Assembly: GCA_020833205.1 (NCBI GenBank)
Contig: JAJHQT010000003.1
Location: forward strand, 1-23,824
DNA from: Pyrobaculum sp.
GTDB taxonomy: Archaea; Thermoproteota; Thermoprotei; Thermoproteales; Thermoproteaceae
Direction of reading: 5' to 3'
DNA: 23,824 bases
In this document: positions 14,352 through 21,013 of the stretch, piece after piece
Position numbering within the stretch: the first letter of the stretch is position 1
How the letters are laid out: each line of letters begins with the position of its first letter
Program-made: the position numbers and the translations under genes
Notes under the pieces: model-generated
What the model was told of the DNA's origin: nothing
Database searches by the model: none
What the model saw: the letters and a program-made list of their open reading frames with translations, nothing else

Positions 14352-15634
14352 GAATTTTCCTTTTCGTACTTCTGCTGGTCTTTTTTTCTAGCGCCTACAC
14401 GGCGACCACGGTGTACGTGGTCAAGATCGACGGCGTCGTGGGGCCTTATACTCTGTCGCAGTTGCAGAGAGCGGTGTCGCTGGCGGAGCAGAACAACGGG
14501 TTAGTTCTCTTGTTGCTCAACACGCCGGGTGGACTTGCAGACACGACGCTTCAGATGATGAAGGAGATAGGGAATTCGCCGGTGCCCGTGGTCGGCTTCG
14601 TATATCCAGACTACGGCTACGCCTGGTCTGCGGGGACGTATATACTCATGTCGACGCACATAGCGGCCATGGCTCCACATACGGTAATTGGGTCTTGTCA
14701 GCCTATTGCCGGCGGGGCGCCTATAAACCAGTCTAAGACGCTTAACGCGTTGATAGGCTACCTCGAGACTGTTGCCAAATCCTATGGACGCAACGGCACG
14801 TTTGCCAAACTATGTATAACTCAAAACGTCAACCTAGGCGCCGAGGAGGCTTTGAGGTACAGGGTGATAGACGTGGTGGCGGTGGACGTAGACGACCTTT
14901 TAAAGAAAATAAACGGCAGCTCTGTAGTACTTAAAAATCAGAGGACAGAGCTTGTGATAGCCGGCGTCGTGTTGAGAAGCGTGGAGCCTACGTTTACCGA
15001 GACTTTGCAGATGTGGCTAAGCGACCCCGTGGTGTCTAGTATACTGTCTCTCCTAGCCTTCATCCTCCTACTGGCGGCCTTTTTGACCGGCCACCCAGCC
15101 GCCGTAGTCGCGGCCATAATAATTCTAGTCATCTCTATGTTTACCTTCATGCCTACGGCGTGGCTTGGGGTCGCCTTGATAATACTCGGCGCGGTGTTGA
15201 TAATGGCCGAGGTCTTGACGGGGATGTCTGCTCATGGAGTAGCGGCCGGCGTAGGGGCCGCTTTAGTTATTGTAGGCTTTTTGTCGAGTTACCCAGTAAA
15301 CATATTTAGCAATGAACTTATATACATAAGAGATTGGTGGCTTATTCAACTCGGTCTATATATAAACATAGCAGTGCTTTTGGGGTTTCTTGGATTTATG
15401 ATATATAAAATAGTAATGGTACATAGACAAAGGCCACCGTCAGAGTTCTTAACAAACCTCAGGGGCATAGAAGGCGTGGCAATAGACGACATAGGCCCCG
15501 ACGCGCCAGGATTTGTAAAAATATTTGGAGAATATTGGAAGGCTGTGTCCGATGTCCCAATAAAGAAAGGATGCAGAGTGCGCGTCGTAGAAGCTTTAGG
15601 CGACACACTTAAAGTGGAACTTTTACATTGCTAA
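14348..15634 (+). CDS. NfeD family membrane-bound serine protease (stomatin operon partner)
   Basis: A 428-residue protein with an N-terminal signal segment (residues 1-18, FLFVLLLVFFSSAYT), a ClpP-fold protease domain (20-190) with the oxyanion region NTPGG at 58-62 and the nucleophile Ser94 in YAWSAGTYIL, about four to five membrane helices (220-350), and a C-terminal NfeD OB-fold domain (365-428). The general-base Lys is best assigned to Lys130 in NQSKTLNALI, by position relative to the Pyrococcus enzyme (Ser97/Lys138). The protease domain would face outside the membrane. It is co-translated with the slipin upstream, its likely substrate. Confidence 0.9.
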   Translation: MRIFLFVLLLVFFSSAYTATTVYVVKIDGVVGPYTLSQLQRAVSLAEQNNGLVLLLLNTPGGLADTTLQMMKEIGNSPVPVVGFVYPDYGYAWSAGTYILMSTHIAAMAPHTVIGSCQPIAGGAPINQSKTLNALIGYLETVAKSYGRNGTFAKLCITQNVNLGAEEALRYRVIDVVAVDVDDLLKKINGSSVVLKNQRTELVIAGVVLRSVEPTFTETLQMWLSDPVVSSILSLLAFILLLAAFLTGHPAAVVAAIIILVISMFTFMPTAWLGVALIILGAVLIMAEVLTGMSAHGVAAGVGAALVIVGFLSSYPVNIFSNELIYIRDWWLIQLGLYINIAVLLGFLGFMIYKIVMVHRQRPPSEFLTNLRGIEGVAIDDIGPDAPGFVKIFGEYWKAVSDVPIKKGCRVRVVEALGDTLKVELLHC

Positions 15635-15702
15635 CCACATACCGCTTATGTGTTGGCCAATCTAAGCGGCCAGTAAGCCAGTTCGTAGTAGGGAAAACAA
15701 TT
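15635..15702. other. Convergent gap after the NfeD gene, nothing identified
   Basis: Between the NfeD stop and the end of the small membrane ORF I see no tRNA, repeat, hairpin terminator or further ORF. The rest of the 419-bp gap up to 16053 holds the microprotein, a C/D box sRNA and the next gene's promoter. Confidence 0.5.
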
Positions 15703-15867
15703 CTAGTCTAGTGCGTGTTTCTGAATTTTCAGCAGCAGCTTTCCGACTCTGTGGAGATTGCCTAGAAATATCATTGCTAGACCTGCTATGGCCAACTCAG
15801 GCTCGCTACCGAGGACACCCATCACCAATACGATAGCCCCGTATATAACAGCCATATATATGAACAC
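15703..15867 (-). CDS. Unannotated 54-residue membrane microprotein
   Basis: From GTG 15867 to TAG 15703 a 54-residue ORF with two hydrophobic segments, MAVIYGAIVLVMGVLG at about 5-20 and LAIAGLAMIFLGNL at about 25-38, joined by a short acidic SEPE loop, with a basic tail RVGKLLLKIQKHALD (positive-inside rule puts that end in the cytoplasm). TATA-like CTTAATAA (minus) at 15887-15894 is about 24 bases before the GTG, arguing for a real leaderless gene. An in-frame ATG at residue 5 is an alternative start. I do not recognise the family. It is convergent with the NfeD gene, 68 bases apart. Confidence 0.55.
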   Translation of the reverse strand: MFIYMAVIYGAIVLVMGVLGSEPELAIAGLAMIFLGNLHRVGKLLLKIQKHALD

Positions 15868-15919
15868 GTGAAGTCTCTCTGTGGTTTATTAAGCGTAACG
15901 TGTAAAAAAGAGGACGGCA

Positions 15920-15929
15920 GGTTAAAATA
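15920..15929 (+). promoter_or_regulatory. TATA box of the C/D sRNA
   Basis: GTTAAAATAC centred about 25 bases before 15948-15950, the expected 5' end of the sRNA. An independent promoter for a guide RNA is common in Pyrobaculum. Confidence 0.55.
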
Positions 15930-15947
15930 CTCTTGTGCGTTAAAAAT

Positions 15948-15999
15948 ATGCTGATGACCTAAGGGTCTCCTGAACTGTGAAGAGAAGCTCCTGCTGAGG
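15948..15999 (+). ncRNA. C/D box guide sRNA
   Basis: C box CTGATGA (15951-15957), 12-base guide CCTAAGGGTCTC, D' box CTGA (15970-15973), 3-base spacer ACT, C' box GTGAAGA (15977-15983, one mismatch), 10-base guide GAAGCTCCTG, D box CTGA (15994-15997). Order, 3-nt D'-C' spacer and 10-12-base guides match crenarchaeal two-guide sRNAs; the RNA would bind L7Ae, Nop5 and fibrillarin. By the N+5 rule the D' guide targets C in GAGACCCUUAGG and the D guide targets A in CAGGAGCUUC. TATA-like GTTAAAATA is about 25 bases upstream of the C box. Targets were not searched. Confidence 0.75.
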
Positions 16000-16023
16000 C
16001 CCTCTAAATAAAGTAATTGTAAC

Positions 16024-16032
16024 TATTATAAA
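16024..16032 (+). promoter_or_regulatory. TATA box of the single-pass membrane protein gene
   Basis: TATTATAAA centred about 25 bases before the ATG at 16054. Confidence 0.6.
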
Positions 16033-16053
16033 CCTAGGGAGTAGTATCGTTCT

Positions 16054-16518
16054 ATGTATCTTCAACTTGTGGAGATCTCGTTGTTGGCTGTTGCCTTGGT
16101 TGCTTTGGTGTTGATAATCTTCTTTATATCTCGTAGGGGGGCCCCATCTCCTACTGAGATGGGAGTTAGGTACACGCCGGGCGAACAGGAAATTTTAAAA
16201 CAACTTGGTGAACTAAAGGAGAGAGTGGACAAAATGATCCCGCCGTACGGGAGGGTGGGGTATATACCCTCTAGCATTGAGGAGTTGAAAGAGTTGCTCG
16301 GTTTCACATATGTCAAGCTTGGCGAAAGAGAAATAGGGGAAAGACCCTCAGGTTTGGAAAAGGTTGAAGATCTAGATGTAGATTTTCTGCAGGCTAGGTT
16401 GGGAGATAACTACGTCTATGTGGTGAAAAGAGGCGAGAAAAAGCTAACTGCTGCTGGAAGCCAACATCTTGACTACCTCACTGTGCGTTTTCTTCTCGAG
16501 TTTTTAGACTACATCTAG
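16054..16518 (+). CDS. Single-pass membrane protein, unknown function
   Basis: A 154-residue protein with one N-terminal membrane segment (about residues 7-26, ISLLAVALVALVLIIFFI) followed by SRRG, so the C-terminal ~125 residues are likely cytoplasmic. That part begins with a charged helix (PGEQEILKQLGELKERVDKM) and contains IPSSIEELKELLGF and a DNYVYVVKRGEKKLTAAG strand region; I see no catalytic motif and do not know the family. ATG at 16054 has a TATA box about 25 bases upstream. Its last 41 bases overlap the end of the opposite-strand AMMECR1 gene, so both C-termini are constrained. Confidence 0.65.
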   Translation: MYLQLVEISLLAVALVALVLIIFFISRRGAPSPTEMGVRYTPGEQEILKQLGELKERVDKMIPPYGRVGYIPSSIEELKELLGFTYVKLGEREIGERPSGLEKVEDLDVDFLQARLGDNYVYVVKRGEKKLTAAGSQHLDYLTVRFLLEFLDYI

Positions 16519-17143
16519 CATACTCCGTAACTAAATCGCGTTCGTAAACCTCACCCATTGGTGAGGTTTCGCGGAAGATCTGTGCCTCGTATATATACAG
16601 CTTTGTTCGTCGATCAAGCCAGCAATCCCCTGGAAGCCAAGCCTTTATGCAGACGTGCATTAAAAACTCCTCAGAGCTCCAACATTCCTCCACAGGCACC
16701 TGTGGCAAGAGAAGACCTGCATACGGCCCTCTTCTGACCACCAAGCCGTGGCGTCCTATCTTTACTATTTCTGGGTATCTTCTAGGGTCTTCGGTGAGTT
16801 GCGTTAATGGACTTAATACGCTTACTTCGAAAATTACTTGTTGGAGTTCCTCGACTCGTAGCGCGGGGAAGCGCGGGTCTTGGCAACAAGCTCCTATGGC
16901 GCTGTAGACGGTGGCATACAAAGTGTTTTTATACCCCTCAGGATAGCCTATGCACCCCCTGAGTTCATATTTATCGCCTTTTGCTGTTTCTATTGTCGTA
17001 AATACGCCGTAGTTATCGCTAAGCAATCTGGGGGGCGGATCGCTCGGTATTTCTATTGTTCCGGTCTTTAGGTAAGTCTCTACGACGCGTCGCGCCGTCT
17101 TGACGAGATATGTGCCTTCTTCCAAGGAGTAAGGCCTAAACAT
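16478..17143 (-). CDS. AMMECR1 family protein
   Basis: A 221-residue protein with the family signature LRGCIGY at residues 61-67 and the downstream blocks DPRFPALRVEEL, EVSVLSPL and IGRHGLVVRRG, in the usual order; PGDCWLD near 165 is also typical. AMMECR1 homologues occur across archaea and eukaryotes; the molecular role is not established, although the fold is known from archaeal structures. I start it at ATG 17143; an in-frame GTG-like start 24 codons upstream would lie beyond the promoter. The AT-rich element around 17164-17171 is centred about 25 bases upstream. It shares that promoter with the divergent small zinc protein and overlaps the 3' end of the single-pass gene by 41 bases. Confidence 0.9.
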   Translation of the reverse strand: MFRPYSLEEGTYLVKTARRVVETYLKTGTIEIPSDPPPRLLSDNYGVFTTIETAKGDKYELRGCIGYPEGYKNTLYATVYSAIGACCQDPRFPALRVEELQQVIFEVSVLSPLTQLTEDPRRYPEIVKIGRHGLVVRRGPYAGLLLPQVPVEECWSSEEFLMHVCIKAWLPGDCWLDRRTKLYIYEAQIFRETSPMGEVYERDLVTEYARCSLKTREENAQ

Positions 17144-17189
17144 ATGTGATTGGTGTGAAACAGATATTAATGGCTTGTCGTTGAGTGAT
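17144..17189. promoter_or_regulatory. Bidirectional promoter between AMMECR1 and the small zinc protein
   Basis: 46 bp separate the ATGs at 17143 and 17190. The single AT element ATATTAAT (17164-17171) is centred about 24 bases from the leftward and 22 from the rightward start. This placement is why I reject the rightward TTG at 17175 as a start. Confidence 0.6.
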
Positions 17190-17417
17190 ATGCCGCTCTG
17201 TGCTGTATGCGGCAAAGAAGTGAATTTTAAAAACGTGGCGTATATAAATGGTAATATATTTGTATGTAAAGATTGTTTTCCACAATATTATGTAAAAAAT
17301 ATATGTAAAATAGTTGAAAGAAGATTAAGAGGCGAAAACCCTCTTGCTTGTAACCTCTGTACGTACAAGAAGCAATGCGATGCCTATATCTCAAGGACTC
17401 TAAAATCGTTAAGTTGA
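17190..17417 (+). CDS. Small cysteine-rich zinc-binding protein, unknown function
   Basis: A 75-residue protein with CAVC at residues 4-7, CKDC at about 27-30 and CNLCTYKKQC at about 54-63, plus a lone Cys near 39. The first two pairs make a zinc ribbon; the last cluster could bind a second metal. The middle is basic and AT-rich at DNA level (NICKIVERRLRGE). I cannot assign a family; nucleic-acid binding or an adapter role is plausible. Start ATG 17190 is chosen over the TTG at 17175 because the AT-rich promoter element would overlap or nearly touch the longer start. Its stop overlaps the end of the opposite-strand methyltransferase gene by 9 bases. Confidence 0.7.
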   Translation: MPLCAVCGKEVNFKNVAYINGNIFVCKDCFPQYYVKNICKIVERRLRGENPLACNLCTYKKQCDAYISRTLKSLS

Positions 17418-18539
17418 TCGACGTATCAATGCAAGGAAGAAACCAGGCGTGTTGTGTATGTGGGGAAGGAATCTTCTACACTCTGGACAGCCCCATCCAG
17501 GTGCGCCGATGGTTAACCCGGCATCCAGAGGCTCGGCCTTTGCCTTCCTTATGACCTCTTCGTTTTCTACGTAGGTGATGGTGCACGTGGAGTAGACGAC
17601 GTAGGGTGCGAGCTTGAGGGCTGTTTTTAGGAACTGTAGCTGGTACTTAGCCAGCGTCTTTGCGGCTTCAAGCGTCGCTTTGTGATATAGCTTTGGGCGA
17701 ACCCCGAGGTCTGTGCATGGAGGGTCTACGAGCGCCACGTGTGCTTTTAATCGTGGAAAGTCGCGGTCCAGATATCTGCTGTCGTGAAGCAGTATATCTA
17801 CATAAGCCGTTAACCCAAGCCGCGTGATTTCTGAGTTCATCTTAGCTATTTTAGGGCATGATCTGTCTACTGCTGTTACGCGGATTCCCATCTGGGCTAG
17901 GTGTGTGGTCTTGCCGCCTGGCGCCGCATTGAGGTCTATCGCGGTGGTAGCCTTAAGAAAACGCACGACGTGGCCGACGGCGATTGCGGGAAGGCTTTGG
18001 CTGTAGAACAGCCCGTCTCTGTACTCCGGCAGTTCTCTTATCTTCGGCGTCTTGTAAAGAGACTTCTCCACCTTGACGAACAAGCCTTGTCTTGTCTTCA
18101 TGATTTCCTCGCTGTCGGACATGGCAACGCCGTATGCGACCACTTTTCCATTATCGGCAACTATGTTGACTTCTTCGCCTTTTTTTATCTTGTCGGTCTT
18201 TATTACGCCAGGTGCGTAGAGGTCGGCGCCTAACATGACGCTTTCAGCCGCCTTTTTGTCTACGACGACCTTCTTCTTTGCGTCTGGTATTTGGAAGGGG
18301 CCTTCTACGGGCGTCCACAGCGCGTCGTCGAAAAATTCGTCTCTGTAGATTGAGATGCCTCTTGAATTGAGACGCTTAAGAAGTTCTTGGGGTGTGGTTT
18401 TTGCCGTGTTTACTCTTATGTAGTAACGCGGCGGAGGTGTGGTGATTGAGCGGAATAACGCGTCTATTTCAGAGTCTGACAGATATTCAAGGAGGTGTCG
18501 GTAGAGTCCCTCGTCAATCTCAATGCCATAGAAATTCAT
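17409..18539 (-). CDS. NSUN6-like tRNA/rRNA cytosine-C5 methyltransferase with PUA domain
   Basis: A 376-residue RNA m5C methyltransferase. Order: N-terminal domain (1-95), PUA domain around 96-165 (AGLYAPGV-like ADLYAPGVIK, EEVNIVADNGKVVAYGVA), then the Rossmann MTase domain with the SAM loop AAPGGKT at 205-211, motif IV DPPCTDLG at 272-279 (Cys275) and motif VI YSTCT at 316-320 with the catalytic Cys319. The PUA-plus-MTase layout corresponds to NSUN6 and its archaeal relatives, which methylate C72 of certain tRNAs; the substrate here is inferred from architecture. The ATG overlaps the end of the upstream winged-helix gene by 4 bases. Confidence 0.85.
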   Translation of the reverse strand: MNFYGIEIDEGLYRHLLEYLSDSEIDALFRSITTPPPRYYIRVNTAKTTPQELLKRLNSRGISIYRDEFFDDALWTPVEGPFQIPDAKKKVVVDKKAAESVMLGADLYAPGVIKTDKIKKGEEVNIVADNGKVVAYGVAMSDSEEIMKTRQGLFVKVEKSLYKTPKIRELPEYRDGLFYSQSLPAIAVGHVVRFLKATTAIDLNAAPGGKTTHLAQMGIRVTAVDRSCPKIAKMNSEITRLGLTAYVDILLHDSRYLDRDFPRLKAHVALVDPPCTDLGVRPKLYHKATLEAAKTLAKYQLQFLKTALKLAPYVVYSTCTITYVENEEVIRKAKAEPLDAGLTIGAPGWGCPECRRFLPHIHNTPGFFLALIRRST

Positions 18540-18853
18540 CTACCTATTATTTTTGCAAGGAGTTCTTTTGCTCTTTCTGGGTCTTTTTTCACTAGTTGCC
18601 ATAGTTCGTCTTCGGATTTTAAGACGTAGCGGTAGGTCTTATTTTTCTTAGAGTCAGGCGCCGTAGTTAGAAATCTGTGGCGGGAAAGCTTTTGGAGGAG
18701 TCGTGCGGCTTTCAATATGGCGCCGTGGTCTGTGCCTAGACCTGCGAGTTTTGCCAAGGATGTTGCCTTTATGCTGACTACGCGTCCTTTTGCATTAAGC
18801 AAGAGAACGATTAGAGCTTCTATAAGTCTTTTTTCGATATTTTCGAATTTCAT
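18536..18853 (-). CDS. Small basic, probably winged-helix protein, unknown function
   Basis: A 105-residue basic protein with an N-terminal helical part (EKRLIEALIVLLLNAKGRVVSI), then KATSLAKLAGLGTDHGAILKAARLLQKLSRH, which reads as a helix-turn-helix with recognition helix, followed by a strand wing (YRYVLK) and a Lys/Glu-rich tail helix. It looks like a small DNA- or RNA-binding protein. It is coupled by ATGA overlap to the NSUN6-like methyltransferase and so may help select its RNA or share its regulation. A TATA box (18871-18880) is centred about 23 bases before the ATG at 18853. I recognise no named family. Confidence 0.65.
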   Translation of the reverse strand: MKFENIEKRLIEALIVLLLNAKGRVVSIKATSLAKLAGLGTDHGAILKAARLLQKLSRHRFLTTAPDSKKNKTYRYVLKSEDELWQLVKKDPERAKELLAKIIGR

Positions 18854-18870
18854 TAGTGCCTGTTTTTACT

Positions 18871-18880
18871 ATATTTAAAA
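18871..18880 (-). promoter_or_regulatory. TATA box of the winged-helix/methyltransferase operon
   Basis: ATATTTAAAA (plus strand), centred about 22-23 bases before the ATG at 18853, within the 107-bp gap behind mtnA. Confidence 0.6.
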
Positions 18881-18960
18881 ACTTTGATACCTTTGTATAG
18901 TTTTTGTCTTAGGGCTCTCTTTTTAAGTAATTATGCAGTTTTATCCCGATTTTTGCCGTA

Positions 18961-20058
18961 TCAAGATTTTAGTAATCTACGTAAGTTCTTAGCAAGCGGC
19001 TGTGTTGCGACGCCTCTTTCTGTGATTATGCCTGTTATAAACTTCGGCGGCGTGACGTCAAAAACAGGGTTGAGCACAGCCACATCTCTTAACGTGACAT
19101 ACACCCTCCCCTGTTCTGATCTCGCAGTACGGACCTCGTCTGGGTCTCTCTCCTCTATCTTGACGTCATCTACCTTACTCAGGGGGTCGATGGTGCTGGT
19201 CGGCGCCAGCACGTAAAATGGTATGCCGAATTCGTGGGCTAGCACCGCCTCGTTGAGGGTGCCTATTTTGTTGTACACATGGCCGTCGAGGAGTATGCGG
19301 TCTGCGCCCACCATGACTATGTTCACCAGCCGTCTGTACATCACAAGCCCCACCGCCGTGTCTGCGATAAGGGTCGTTGGGACTCCGTTGTGGATAAGTT
19401 CGTAAACCGTAAGTCTGGCGCCCTGTTGCCAAGGCCTAGTCTCTGGCGCAATCACCGATACGCGTTTCCCCATTATGTTGGCTACGTAGATGGGTGCAGT
19501 GGCTGTGCCTAATCCCGTCCCCGTGGCCAAGCCTCCGGCGTTGCATATGGTGAGGACCACGTCGCCGTCTTCTAACATCTCGGCGCCGTAGAGACCCATT
19601 CTAATTTCTGCGTCGAGCTCCTCCTCAAATATCCTCTTTGCCTCTTCCTCTAACATGTCTGTGAGCTCTGCGGCAGAGGAAGTTTTTCCCGCGAGCTCCA
19701 GCGCTTTGTTGTACATACGATCAAGCGCCCAGAAGAGATTCACGGCCGTGGGCCTAGTCTTAGCGAGCACCTCCTTCGCCGAGGACAACGTATTTAACGC
19801 CTCTTCTATGTTTTTTGGCTTCTTTTCTTTTAAGGCGATCACCATGCCGAATGCGGCGGTGATTCCTATGGCAGGTGCGCCTCTGACGACCATATCCCGT
19901 ATAGCTTCTGCAACCTCAGCCACGGTTTTAGCCTCCACATACCTCGTCTCGAAGGGCAAAACCCTCTGATCGAGTAGCACTAATCTATCACCTCTCCACT
20001 CTATGGGCCTTATCTTAGGCTTAAATCTACGTTTGATTTCCTCTACAAGTTTCTCCAT
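18961..20058 (-). CDS. mtnA: S-methyl-5-thioribose-1-phosphate isomerase / aIF2B-like
   Basis: A 365-residue protein of the MtnA/eIF2B-alpha family. The RGAPAIG motif is at 59-65; the catalytic pair expected for methylthioribose-1-phosphate isomerase is present as Cys172 in VLTICNAGG and Asp253 in VGADRI; NKIGT at 263-267 follows. These residues distinguish isomerases from the eIF2B regulatory subunits, which lack the Cys-Asp pair. The enzyme converts the aldose to the ketose in methionine salvage. In archaea the same fold can also act on ribose-1,5-bisphosphate-type substrates, so identity is likely, not certain. It follows the RecB-like nuclease by 27 bases; TTATTTA at about 20074-20080 may give it its own promoter. 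Confidence 0.85.
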   Translation of the reverse strand: MEKLVEEIKRRFKPKIRPIEWRGDRLVLLDQRVLPFETRYVEAKTVAEVAEAIRDMVVRGAPAIGITAAFGMVIALKEKKPKNIEEALNTLSSAKEVLAKTRPTAVNLFWALDRMYNKALELAGKTSSAAELTDMLEEEAKRIFEEELDAEIRMGLYGAEMLEDGDVVLTICNAGGLATGTGLGTATAPIYVANIMGKRVSVIAPETRPWQQGARLTVYELIHNGVPTTLIADTAVGLVMYRRLVNIVMVGADRILLDGHVYNKIGTLNEAVLAHEFGIPFYVLAPTSTIDPLSKVDDVKIEERDPDEVRTARSEQGRVYVTLRDVAVLNPVFDVTPPKFITGIITERGVATQPLAKNLRRLLKS

Positions 20059-20085
20059 GTTAACCGCAGTTTCGTCAGTAAATAA

Positions 20086-20685
20086 CTATTGTTGAGGCGT
20101 TCTCTCAGCCTTGGCGCATAGTCTTGGCAGAAGTCGTGACAACTTTACAGCTTGTACCAAGAGGTCGTAGTTTTTCGCTTCGCGTGGGAGCTTATTGAAT
20201 AGATTTTCACAATTTATCCGTTGACAGACGCAATTTACATCGGGGCAACTCTCAATAGCCTCTATCTCGTTCTCTTGTAAGCTAGCTATTACGGTTGCGA
20301 TGATTGTGAGCGATCTAATGAAGGCGTTGGTAAAAGCCGTGTATAGATCATCCACTGAGAGAAATAAGTAGTCAGGCAGAAGTATTACCTCGACTCCGAG
20401 CTCTTTGGCGAGCTCCCTTGCGCCCTCATCGGCGTATCCACGGGCTATTATGAGAGGTCTTGCCCCAATGAGCTTCGCGTTAACGTAGGCTTGGCGAATG
20501 GACGTTATGTCGACTTTTCCTGCCTTAACCTCAATGGCGTATGTGACGCCGTTTTCGTCAGTTGCAAGTATGTCGACTTCTCCTATCTCGACGCCATTTC
20601 GATATATTCTGTAGCGCGACGCCTTCGGGAACAGACCAAGGGCAGGGAGTATGTCAAGTATATAGCGTTCGAAACGGGCCCCCAT
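20086..20685 (-). CDS. RecB-like PD-(D/E)XK nuclease with a four-cysteine cluster
   Basis: A 199-residue protein. The first 110 residues are a PD-(D/E)XK nuclease core: Asp38 in GEVDIL, Glu52-x-Lys54 in YAIEVKAG, and Gln65 in SIRQAY, the extra Gln typical of RecB/Cas4-like exonucleases. The C-terminal half (113-140) is helical, then CPDVNCVCQRINC at 147-159 gives Cys147, 152, 154 and 159, which could hold an Fe-S cluster or zinc. Standard RecB-family Fe-S nucleases place the cysteines differently, so the metal is uncertain. It lies between the ArsR-like HTH (31 bases upstream) and mtnA in the Orc1/Cdc6 gene run, so a role in DNA repair or replication restart is a reasonable guess. Confidence 0.65.
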   Translation of the reverse strand: MGARFERYILDILPALGLFPKASRYRIYRNGVEIGEVDILATDENGVTYAIEVKAGKVDITSIRQAYVNAKLIGARPLIIARGYADEGARELAKELGVEVILLPDYLFLSVDDLYTAFTNAFIRSLTIIATVIASLQENEIEAIESCPDVNCVCQRINCENLFNKLPREAKNYDLLVQAVKLSRLLPRLCAKAERTPQQ

Positions 20686-20716
20686 AATATTTATGTGCGC
20701 TATTAGCTTTATGTTA

Positions 20717-21013
20717 CTAAGACATCTTTTCTCGCGGCGCGGCGCATATCGCCTTTAGCTTCTCGTCAACTTGTTCTAGTGCTTTGGCCAGCATTTCCAC
20801 GAGCTTCGTGTTGCGTAGTCTAACCAGCCTAGCGCGCCCTATTCGTCTCTCTTCTACTATTCCATATTTTGAGAGGAGCTGTAGGTGGGCAATCAGCTGG
20901 CTGTAGTTGGTTTCTAGCATCCTTGCTAGTTCTGTGGCGTTTATCTCGCCTGTTTTCCACAGAGCTAGTATTATACGTATACGAAGCGGCGCGCCGAGCA
21001 CTTCTTCTATCAT
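20717..21013 (-). CDS. ArsR-like winged helix-turn-helix regulator coupled to Orc1/Cdc6
   Basis: A 98-residue protein with a winged-helix fold: RIILALWKTGEI, ATELARMLETNYSQLIAHLQLLSKYGIVEERR (recognition helix near 33-50) and the wing RIGRARLVRL, then a helical tail. It has no metal-binding ArsR cysteine pair, only a terminal CAAPREK. The ATG overlaps the stop of the Orc1/Cdc6 gene by 4 bases (21010-21013), so the two are co-translated; it may regulate the cluster or assist at the origin, but this is inferred only from coupling. Confidence 0.7.
   Translation of the reverse strand: MIEEVLGAPLRIRIILALWKTGEINATELARMLETNYSQLIAHLQLLSKYGIVEERRIGRARLVRLRNTKLVEMLAKALEQVDEKLKAICAAPREKMS

Noticed and set aside
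17175..17189. TTG start at 17175 for the zinc protein
   Set aside because: The only AT-rich promoter element would lie about 8 bases from it, too close for a TATA box; ATG 17190 fits at about 22 bases.
17144..17215. Upstream start for AMMECR1 at 17215
   Set aside because: It lies upstream of the AT-rich promoter element and overlaps the divergent zinc-protein coding sequence; ATG 17143 fits the TATA spacing.
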